Source of the DNA: Halisarca cf. caerulea
Lineage: Eukaryota > Porifera > Demospongiae > Chondrillida > Halisarcidae
DNA: 64,000 nucleotides
NCBI GenBank assembly: GCA_963170055.1
Contig: CAUJGJ010000313.1
Coordinates: 1,675,201 to 1,739,200, forward strand
Reading direction: 5' to 3'
Both the position numbers and the translations under genes were made by a program. Of this stretch, positions 1 to 10,344 are shown piece after piece (position 1 is the stretch's first letter; each line of letters opens with the position of its first letter). Below the pieces are notes generated by a model. That model was not told the origin of the DNA, did not search any database, and worked only from the letters and a program-made list of their open reading frames with translations.

Positions 1-2580
1 CGATTATTATACATCATTGCATGGCCAAAATTTAAAATTGTGCAATTTAAATGATATTATACTTGTATATGCTATCACCTCCCCCACACACATGTGCATG
101 ACAACATGAAAGCCCTGACAAGCTGTAGCATTCTATGGTCAAAGAACAAGGTTTGAGTTTAATGCATGCTCCATCGGTTATGTATGGTAAAATGCATGCA
201 CCACGACACAAATTTTGCAGTGACTGCCATGTATACACAAGTGCACCGTACATAGACATAATAATATATACATGCACATGCAGTAGAAGTAATAGCCAAA
301 AACCCAAACCAGCAAGGATATAAGACATCACAAATCTTATATTGCATTTAAGTAATAATTTTAAATTTTATGTGTACTGCAAACTTAACGCATCTATCAT
401 CAACCTGTGCCGCCGAATTTGGTAGATCACGTGCGTTGTAATCCCCTCAAACTACAGTGGCATTCCGCAAGTCTTCCAGGAACCTCTCTATGTTGTCAGT
501 GCAGGGTTAGACTTAACCTGGGTAGTATAACCATACTAGTCTCCCTAGGCGGTAGGGTGGGCAGGCTAACGAGACTCAGCCGGTCAGTATCACATCACGT
601 GATAGCGCATTCTCAATCTAGCTACGTAGCTAGACTAAGTCACTAAGAGGACTTCCTGATAATCAGCAAATCATCTTCTTGTTTCGTATTTCTGTGCAAT
701 TTATATGGCAAGGTCGAACGGTCTCCACTGAAGTGTGTTGCTAAATGGTTGGCCAGTGACGTCTAGATTTCAGAAACACATCACCCGTGAACAAACCGGC
801 AAGCTACTGAACAGGTAAATGTTATACGTTCATAGATCGTGAGACACCTAGCTAATGCATTGAAGGTCATGGCTACTCCACAAGTTAAAGCGTATACTCT
901 TAAATTAAGAATATATATACTAGACAAATATATCTGTGGTCTTGACAGCTGTGAACACAAACGTGACCTTTGCTATTTGTAGACACGTAGTATAGAGAGT
1001 CTAAGCTGTTATGTTGTAATGCGGTTAATATGCTGGATTTTATCATTTTCCATCTTTTACCTCTGATGTAACGTATTAATTTATCTCCTATTAACACTTA
1101 TAAAGACTGCTGCTCTGCTATAGTTGCTGCACCTTGCACAAGACTTATTGTGACAAACTGGGTTCTTACAGGATTCTGGCCTGACCACAGGCCAGGGATC
1201 CTAAATGTTGCCCAGGCGGCTTCTGTGATGTATAACATCATTAGGAGATAATATCATTTCTAACATATACATATTAGGCTTAGGAAGATCTTTTAAGTTG
1301 ATCAATGTACTATAAATGCATTAAACTTAACACAGTGTCACTTATATATTACCATGCATGTGCACCCAAGAGTCTATCATATTATTTGAAGTACAGATGA
1401 CACAAAAGAAGAAGCTAAACTGTTTGAAAATGACGTTGAAACACATGACTGTATGAAAGTTAAGATTTTCTTCAGCAGAAGCTGCCAAATTATCCTTGTC
1501 TGCGTGAATTGCCAGCAAATGTACTTGTAGTTTCATTACTTTAAGAGTTAAAAGGCAAAATTTGTGTTGTGCACAACAATCCTGTTCGCTTGTACAAGCA
1601 AAAAGACAACATACGCAACACATTGGTTGTACATGACTAAAATGGAATGGCCACCGAAGCACTACTGGTTGTGTTAGTTCCAATTGTACATTTTCTAACG
1701 TGTTAGGTATAGGTATTTCTTTATCAGAATTGGCGTCACAAGGGTCAAGTATTGTTTTAACTCCCTGAATAGCTAGTATATCATTGAAAATATCTGTTAT
1801 AAGATTTTCTTTCTACTAATATGGTGGTTCAGCTTGTGGTGGCACTGCCCCCCTATATTCATTTTGTGGGGGAAAATGCCCCCACTGCCCTCTCGGTTCC
1901 TATGCCTAGTATGCATTAAGAATACATACCGTAATAACTTTACACTTACGGAAGGTTAGGTTGGGCTCTTGTGAAATGTTATAACATGCATGGCTGTCCA
2001 CAAAAAATGCAAATATATATCACCTGTATCTCTGTATGCGCCAGGACAAAGAAAATTACTGGAACCATGTCATTGGTATTCTTTTCCTTTTTTTAATCCT
2101 GTGCATGTTCAAGAACTGCCATTCATTATAGACTCTAATTAATACTATATATTATATCTATATACTATATTAGATGGATAGATAGATAAATGACCTAGAG
2201 AGTTTAATATACATTTATTTAAATTACAGTGGTAATTAGTGGTCTCAACATTCAAGTTTAAATTGGTATAATGTATAGCGTTAAGTTTTCAAGAAGCTAA
2301 ATTTTCGTGTTTAACCACTTCTGAAGTGTTCAAAGTACACTCCAGTGCTCATTCTCAAAAAGTGCAAAAATTAAGCTCCTTGAAATTTTGTGCTATACGG
2401 TACTTTCATGAAAAGCCTTGTTACAGATATTATACCTATACTAGTGCACGATTCCATAATTAGATTTAAATAATTATAACATATTATCAGTATATAGACT
2501 AATAATTATATTAATTTAATAATAATATAATTATTATGTGCTTAAGACCCAACAGCTGTACAGTTTTTTATATTGTTTTC
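1..2580. other. No recognisable gene
   Basis: AT-rich sequence with only short open frames that have no recognisable motif or gene-like composition. A G/C-run stretch near 1840-1910 resembles the poly-G or poly-C borders of dispersed repeats elsewhere in the window. I see nothing else I can support here before the first ankyrin gene copy. Confidence 0.6.
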
Positions 2581-5500
2581 TGCAGCTAATAATTATTTGA
2601 GTACACATGCATTTCATGCAAGACTAGCTTCTGAAAATGGGGAATAAGATCCACTTGGCTTGCTGGAGAGGAGATGTGGCGATTCTTGAGTTCTACACAC
2701 GAGACCATGAATACTGCTCTCCAGAGTACAAGATGCCAGATGTCTTTGGAGTATATCCGGTACATATCTTGGTATATCGCGGACACTCTGATCCATACTT
2801 ATGGCAGTGTTTATTTAATTACATGGATAGCTATGATGATTTCAATGTCACTTCTAATGGCATAACTCCAATGGATTTAGCAGAAGGAAAGCCCAACATT
2901 CAGATGAGACTATTGGATTACCAAATAATGCTAAAGGGGAGGCACTTTTATAGACTTGGTCAAACTCAAGTCATTCATTATCAGATTATCAATGACAAAT
3001 TCAAGAAGTTGCGCCAAAGTGGGCTATCAAAGGTGTTATTGCCACAGCTTACATCAAACAGCATCCACAGTCCTCTGTACCCAAATAGCTTACCCTTCTT
3101 TACTCCACTGTATGTTGCAGTACTTGCAGATGACCTCCCGTTCTTAAGGCAGTCATATTAAAGCAGCTAAGCCTATAACTTGAACCCTCAACCTGTTGAA
3201 GGTAATTACAACCTGCTTCACCTAGCTGCACGTTTGGATAGATACTGTGTGATACCTGAACTAGTTGAAGCAGGCTGTCCCATTGCTGCTGTCACAAGTC
3301 CTGGTGAATTCGACACACCACTGCTAATTGCTGCTCACTATGGTCACATTCGAGGCATTAAAGCCTTGGCCAAATGTCCAGGCTTTTCGTTGCAGACTTC
3401 AGAAGGTGGGCGTGCTCTACATGCTGCCGCAAGAAAAGGTCAATTTCTTGCAATTCGTATGCTGGTGAAGCTTGGTTGCAATGTAGATTTCAATTCACCA
3501 CATAAGGACTACATCACACCCTTTCATGCTGCTACTAGGGGAAATCATTTTGGGGCAGTGAAGACCATACTAAGCTAGGAGCAAATACCAAGAGTATAAC
3601 TACTCAGTGTCACACAGCACTTTATTTTGCCACAATGTATATGGCTCTGCCAGAAAGAGGTCTGTCCCCGTACCCTCAAGACCTTAAAGACATTAATATG
3701 AGCCCTTTAATCATTGCTATTGGTCACGGAGAACTCAACGTTCTTAAGCAACTTAAGCAAGATTCCCTCATTATCTGAGCCCACACGTGATAACATCAAG
3801 GTTCCCATTCGATTCCAGTTGAGTACTGTAGAATTTGAGTATGTTTTCACAATTACTCACGATTCAACCCATAGTGATTCAAAGTATCTCTCGGATACGA
3901 TATCCATTTGTTGCCTGTAAGAAATTGTCAAATTGGGGTCTAGCATAATGTCAATTGAGCTGAATTAACACAGGTTTTCTCCCCATCCATGCTGCAGCCT
4001 ACCTTGATGATGCAGAAGCCATACAACTGTTCATTAATCTTGGTTGCCCAAAGAATGCTTTTACGTGATCAAAAGATGGTTCCCGAGTTACCCCAATGCA
4101 AGTAGCTGCAATGAGAGATTCCGTCAGTGCCATTAAAGTTTTGATAGCAAATGGATGTGATGTTAGTTTCCATCACCCACAACAAGACCCACCTCTTCAT
4201 GTGTCTTTCTGTGCAGGCTCTGTTAATGCTACCAGGGCATTGCTGGATGGTGGAGCAAGTGTTACTTAGGAAAATCGCAATGGAGCACTTCCTATATACA
4301 GATAGCAGCAGTCTCTAACCGTGTTGAAGTGATAGAATTGCTAGTCAAATGCGGTGCTAATGTTTCTGTTGGGTTCAGCAAATATCCACCAAAATATATG
4401 GAAGAAATCTATAGCAGAATTCACGAAGATGTGGATGTTGTCCTCACAAATTACAAGGGTAGTACACTAATTTCCTGCTACACACTGGATGATGAAGCTG
4501 ATTCCACAGAAAAACTGGCTGTTAGGAAACTGATAAGGTCTTTGAATCATGAATGGCTACTCCTTTATCCACCACTTGTCCTTGCCATTCTGGCAAACAG
4601 CTGTGATGCTATATGAGGAAACTCAATGACATTGAACTTAGAACAGATCCTAATGTACAGTTTTTCTGCTCATATGCCCTGTCTTTCGCTTATCAGTCGG
4701 GAAATTCAGACATAGCTTCAGATTTGATTGCCTTAGGAGCTGACTTGGATGCCATGGATCCACTAGCAGATCGTCTGATTCACACAGCTATCAAGAATGA
4801 TCAACCTGCTGTGATACAGGTTCTTATTGATAGGGGATGTGATGTCACTTCACCATCTGGTGGGAGGTTTGGCATTACTCCTTTCCAGCTTGCATCATAT
4901 ATGTGCCGACCAAAGATTCTCTCAATGTTGCATGGATTAGTGTCCAACATTGACCAGAAGGCTTCATTCCACTTGTCACCTCTGCATTTTGCCTTAAAGG
5001 ATCCAATCCTAAGTCTTACCCACCAGGATGGCAGTGTTAGCACATGTAACTTACAAAAATTGACCCTCGACATCAAATAGAAACAGTGAATCAGCTGTTA
5101 AAGTATGGTTGCAATGTAAATGCCACTGATGATGAAGGGCTGACTCCACTAGACCCTGCTTTATGCTACAAGTTGGAAAGATGTGTGTTTGTGCTCACTA
5201 AGGCAGATGGAGAAAAATGGAAGAAGATAAAAGACAAAGAAGCGTTGAACGCAAGGATCAAATTCTTTGAGGCACAAGTAGGGAGTGTTTTGGAGGAGAA
5301 CTACACACTACAGACCAGAATGGATGAGTACGAGGATAACATCGGAAGGCTGCAGGAGAATGTTGAAGGGATGGAAACACAGCTGCAAGGCCTGGAAGAT
5401 CAAGTCCACCATCAATCCTATCGATTTATGCGTTTCATGAGTATTCACCAGGTAGATATATCAGGTGGACAATTTAGTGAGTTCCATATGTACGTAGAGT

Positions 5501-5645
5501 ATGCATGCATGGATACTGAAGAAATCCAGTGTAAATTTATGTGCCTTGCATATTAATGTGCCAATCTATAAGTATAGTGTTACATTTGTTACTCCATTGA
5601 TACTCTTAGCACTGTACAACAATTGTACAGTTATTGGTGTTTTCT

Positions 5646-5647
<2 letters not shown>

Positions 5648-5689
<42 letters not shown>

Positions 5690-5700
5690 TGTGTGTGTGT

Positions 5701-5760
<60 letters not shown>

Positions 5761-5778
5761 ATGTGTATGTGTGTGTGT
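5648..5778. repeat. (TG)n microsatellite
   Basis: Nearly pure TG dinucleotide repeat in the intron of ankyrin copy 1. It abuts the left end of the hAT-like MITE, and a shorter (TG)n tract continues on the other side at about 6309-6338. Confidence 0.95.
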
Positions 5779-6309
5779 CAGTGGCGGATTCAGGGGTGGT
5801 TCGTTGGGATCGGACGAATCCCCCTTTTTCTAATCCTTCATTTTAAAATTGCAGGCTACATAATCCAGATTTGAATTACAAATACTTAACCTACATTCCA
5901 GCTATGATTCTAAGTTAAGTTACCCAAACTTTGGAGTATAACAAATATTTAGGCTTACAAATACAGAAGAAGCACCCTTTTAGGTCAAATTTCCTCTTTA
6001 CGTAGCTGATGGATTCCTGCACGTTAAGCAGCCATTTTGGGCATATTAGGAATTGTAGCGCACATGCAAACACACATAATGTGTAACTCGATCCATTGCA
6101 TGCTATCAGTGGAGTTGTCAAATAATGTGATAAATGTGCAAAGTAAATTGTTTGCTAGTAAATCAATATATACGTAAAGCAAAGTTACAGTTGTGGAAAA
6201 GGGAAAGTGCTGAATACACTTCTTCATAAGTGCATCAGCATTGAGTCAACATGCAGTTCTAGGATTCACACATATTCAAATTCTTCAGGAAATCCTGGAT
6301 CCACCCTTG
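5779..6309. mobile_element. hAT-like MITE inserted in a (TG)n tract
   Basis: The left end reads CAGTGGCGGATTCAGG. The right end, read in reverse, is CAAGGGTGGATCCAGG, an imperfect inverted repeat of the CAGGGGCGGATCCAG type often seen at hAT non-autonomous elements. Both flanks are (TG)n, so any 8-bp target duplication is hidden in the repeat. The interior (about 500 bp) has no coding capacity. Confidence 0.6.
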
Positions 6310-6859
6310 TGTGTATGTGTGTGTGTGTGTGTGTGTGTCTGTGGTGTATTAGGTCCTATATCAGGACTCATTTAAATTGCAATCTGGCATACACATAGGG
6401 ACAAGAGATGTGGAGGTGTTCCTTCAGTCATTCTATGATGACATCAAAAGAGATACTGAGGCCACAGCAGTTGCAGCAGAATTATGAAAAGCAAGGATCA
6501 TTCCAGAACCCCTTGAGACCAAGATTAAAGTAGCTCAAGATCGAAAGACAGCAAACGGTCACCTTTATGACCATCTCTTATCTCAGGCAACTGTCAAAAC
6601 CCTTCATATAGTCTGTGATGTATTCATCAAAGAAGAAGGCTATCCAAGGATGGATGAATGGACTGGGAGAAAGAATGAAGAAGGAGCTGGCTTGCAGACA
6701 ATACATCATTAAAGAAGTGAGCTGTTCCGTTTCCACACGCTGTATGCATTTGCCATGGCTCCTACTATCATACCACGAGATAGATCACATTTTGTACATA
6801 GCTGTATGCTCTTTCAACTACATTTGTAAGAGTCTCTACTGCTGGAATTAATCTGATGA

Positions 6860-9440
6860 TTCCATTTACCAAAGGCTTGGAGTATACCTAGCTGTTGTAT
6901 ACTTGGTACAGTACATGAAAGTACATGTATGTGCCCCTAAATTAAATCCTACCCTCTTTGTGCCACCTTACCATTTAGCACTTAGCTTGTCCTTGCGATG
7001 GTGTGCTTGTCTGTTGGGGTCACAATGCAGCTTAACATAGCAATGTTTGTGGCTGTGCCATGCATTTCAGTGTTAAAAGTACCATTCACAGACATCAGAC
7101 ATTGTACAATCAATTTGCTGGCTGGTTGAAGTCAATAATGCATGCTATTTACAATAGGCTGTGGAAAATTATCTACTACTTGAAGGATCATACTAGCCAA
7201 CTGGCCTTCACATTAACACTTTCATGGTTCTGAAAAAGACATACATCTCTGACAAGGTTCTTAAACCGAATTTCAGGTCGTTGAACATTGGATATTGTCA
7301 AAATATGGGCTTGTATACAGTTGTGAACAGTCACACGATTCATGACTTGCACTATATAGCATTGTGAATTACCTATATCCTGACCAACTGCAATAAATGC
7401 AGTTAACAGTTTGCATGCACAATAACTTTTCTCACGGATCATATATAACTAAACTGCGCCCAAAATTTAATTTATGAAATTTATCTATAAAAAGAATAAA
7501 ATTACAGCTATAGTGCACTTTCCATTGTTATTCTTCTGGCTCTCATGTAGCTGTATGTATGGCATTTGTGTTGCTGGTACGTACGGCAATCCTTTCTAAT
7601 AAATACCATGGGGCCCCTTCATTGTGTGTATTGTAAACATCTGTTTGTGTACATGAATTAAGGAGTATTGTAATAGCTCCCTGCATATGTAGGGAGGACG
7701 GGGAACCAAAATGGCAGAATGGGCATATTTGCTTAGTTACTGTATACTCTGTTTGGACAATGTGGGATTTAGCCAGACATAATATTATTATTTAGCAAAA
7801 TTATTTCATATGATCATACGGCTAATTATGCAATCAATTAAAATGGTCTCATTTCAATTGTTTGAATTAAATGGATATACATTATGTATAAAAATAGACT
7901 TTGAGATATATTTGAATATTGAACAAGAATAAGACTTCTACATGCAGCTAACAATGGTCGCATAAAGGCAAACTCTATAATATTCATGGATTTCACTTAT
8001 CCAAGTGATCAAAAATTTATTTGTCCGAACACCATTTTCTCATACTATGACCAGACTGAGTGTCACTGACCACTTTGTTCATAAAGCAGAGATCAAACTA
8101 TAATATTATGTCAAGTTATAATGTCTTAATCTTAATTATTCTTTATTTCCTTGCTTCTTGCAGTGACCAACTGAACCATGTGTAGAGTGTGTCCGATCAT
8201 ACTTGCTATGATTGCTGTCCACTCACCAAACTCTGTATGTGACATAAATTGTGTGCCAAGTGTAACTTTAATTTGTAACATTAGTACATAGTACATGTTT
8301 ATTATGCAGTGTTGTGCTACATATTATGCATACGTATAGTCCTTTTAATAGTTTGTGTTCCTTTGTTTTCTTCCTCATGCCTGTATTAATATTCCAATAG
8401 CTATAAAGTTAATACAATTTGAATGTAAATCAAGCAATCGTCATGTATGTACGTAGCTTGTGTGCATATTATATTCCCTTAGATGCAGTTATATTGCTAC
8501 ACAATTAAAACCCATCGATATCAACAACAACCATGCAGGTGTAATCTGCTATACAATGGTTACACAGACCATGCAGGGCTCCCCCATTCCACAAGCACAA
8601 CAATACTACTGATATTTACTGCCACATTGCATGTATGCAACAAACTAACTTGAACATTATATATGAAGCGCTGTTTTAGGTGACTGCTTGGAGACTATGT
8701 ATACCTGGATAGCCTGCATGCATGGTTCCACAGTGCAGACTCCTAAGCTGCTAGATGTCCTAAAAATAGTCTAACTTAGTACTAAAATGACTGTATGACT
8801 CTAAACCCTCTTCAAATATATAAGGTATATTTCATCACACTAACACATGGCATTGCATGTAATACTATCATTATTGTTTAGCAACTTAAGAATCCATTTG
8901 GCTCCATGACACTGGTAGGTAAAATCACTAATCAGAAAGTGAGCAATGTAGAAGGATTGTCTCAAAGATCAAATTTAAAATGGCATCATGCAAATCGGGG
9001 AGATTCTGGATTATATCAAGTGAGTTATATATGCCGTGTCTCAACTTGTCTCGAAGCCACATTGCCATAGTGGGTGGTCTTGTTAAGAACCTGAATGCAG
9101 AAAGCCGGTGTCGTAACATTTTGCCCCCCCCCCCTTGTTCTAGGCCCCCCTAGTGGAATCACAGCTAGATCTACGGTAACTGGTGCATGGAAAGAAATGA
9201 GACTCGAAATGCGACCCTGTAGCATTGTATAACAGAGAATTACAATACTTATACAATCACACACACAACAGGCTAGGGCTATACTGTGTATTCTTTGACC
9301 AATTGCAGCAGAGTGTACTAAATTCGTCCTTCTCCGATACAGAATTAATGCCAAGATTCAATTTGAGGCACACCAATAAGATGATGCCAGCGATAGTCTC
9401 ACATATAGCTACACATAATTGCAGCGACTCCTTGTATATA
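6860..9440. other. No recognisable gene
   Basis: AT-rich intergenic sequence. Short frames only, none with family motifs. A poly-C stretch near 9123-9133 followed by TTGTTCTAGG resembles a repeat border, but I could not find a matching end. Confidence 0.55.
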
Positions 9441-9447
9441 TGAAAGG

Positions 9448-9448
<1 letters not shown>

Positions 9449-9509
<61 letters not shown>
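9449..9509. repeat. (TA)n microsatellite
   Basis: Pure TA dinucleotide run. It is followed immediately by a unit of the minisatellite-like family also present at 21.5-22.0 kb. Confidence 0.95.
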
Positions 9510-9511
<2 letters not shown>

Positions 9512-9512
<1 letters not shown>

Positions 9513-9790
9513 AACTTTCAATGTGTGTGGTGCTAGTGCCATAATATTATATTAAATTGGTCTTACAACTGACACACATGTCTGGTGCTACACTAATACG
9601 TACATCCACAACACTTTAAATTTGGAATCTTAGTGGTGTCCACTGTACATGAATATTAGTTAATGTGTGTAGTGCAAGTGTCAAATTTTGCTCTTAGCAC
9701 CACAATACCCATTGCTATACAAATATACTCACAGCAATCAAGGAACGTCATGCATGTCCACTGTGAATACGTGTGGCACTAGTATAGAAT
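9512..9790. repeat. Minisatellite-like units (GTGTGGTGCTAG family), locus 1
   Basis: About two and a half diverged units of roughly 110-120 bp. Each contains a variant of 'tgtgtggtgctagtg', a 'gtcttagcaccac' block and a 'gtccactgtgaat' block. The same family appears as a longer array at 21470-22060. Confidence 0.6.
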
Positions 9791-9813
9791 TGGTTGTAGC
9801 ATGACCGCTATAT

Positions 9814-9865
9814 GGCAACAACACTGCTGGTCCAGGACATATGTCCATGCAGCAGTGTTGTTGCC
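9814..9865. repeat. Perfect 16-bp-arm hairpin
   Basis: GGCAACAACACTGCTG at 9814-9829 is exactly complementary to 9850-9865. The 20-nt loop contains the palindrome GGACATATGTCC. Could be a small inverted-repeat element or a structured site. Confidence 0.7.
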
Positions 9866-10058
9866 TTTACGGGATAAGGTAGTCAACTATACCATTGCAG
9901 TTATCTGAGTATTACAACAGTCCAATATTGCCATTATACCACTACTTCACTAGAGTATACTCATTGACAATTACCATGACAATTTCCTAACTACTGTAAC
10001 AGATTTATTCCAATAGCTAGATATGCATGTGCTAAAGTTATAATTACACCTTACCGAG

Positions 10059-10060
<2 letters not shown>

Positions 10061-10125
<65 letters not shown>
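10061..10125. repeat. (TA)n tract upstream of retrotransposon 1
   Basis: Pure TA run just before the 5' region of the retrotransposon. A similar TA run follows its 3' end at about 13305-13365. Confidence 0.9.
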
Positions 10126-10130
<5 letters not shown>

Positions 10131-10162
10131 TCAGCAATCAAGGAACGTCATGCATGGATGAC

Positions 10163-10173
10163 AAGATGGCGGC
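10163..10173 (+). promoter_or_regulatory. YY1-like motif AAGATGGCGGC in retrotransposon 5' UTR
   Basis: Exact 11-mer matching the core YY1 consensus. The same 11-mer is at 14641-14651 in the 5' region of the second copy. Human L1 also carries a YY1 site near its 5' end, so a role in setting transcription start is a reasonable but untested inference. Confidence 0.4.
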
Positions 10174-10344
10174 CAGATGGCATTTCGATCAATAGTGATT
10201 TTTGTCTTTGTGAGCGGATTCCTAGGATCGATTTGGAACCCCAATTGTCTAGAAGATTTTACCAACCCCCAAACCAATTCTAGATTTGCCCTTTTCGAGC
10301 AAAGTTTCTTTGATTTCTATTATGAGTCTGGCGTCTTTCAGACC

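Larger units (their letters stand above)
2586..6720 (+). pseudogene. Ankyrin repeat / coiled-coil / CARD-like gene, copy 1 (decayed)
   Basis: Broken paralogue of the genes at 36571 and 57936. It starts with the same MGNKIHLACWRGDV at 2637, shortly after a possible acceptor (ttctgcag, ending 2585). Ankyrin repeats run to about 5200 and a coiled coil (YTLQTRMDEYEDNIGRLQEN) to about 5400. The frame is broken repeatedly: a frameshift then TAA at 3159-3161, stops near 3576 and 4267, and further frame changes near 3920-4330, 4613 and 5080. The exon-end donor GTGAGT is still present at 5477. The second exon (from 6399 after acacatag) codes a CARD-like domain with a TGA at 6485-6487 and a 1-nt frameshift near 6655. 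The product, if any, would be truncated. A hAT-like MITE occupies the intron. The assignment rests on clear co-linearity with copies 2 and 3. Confidence 0.85.

Noticed and set aside
5501..5874. Open frames of Cys-Val or Tyr-Ile repeats across (TG)n and (TA)n tracts, here and at 9257, 14151, 20543, 49469, 56461 and 57474
   Set aside because: Pure dinucleotide repeats read in all frames; no independent coding evidence.
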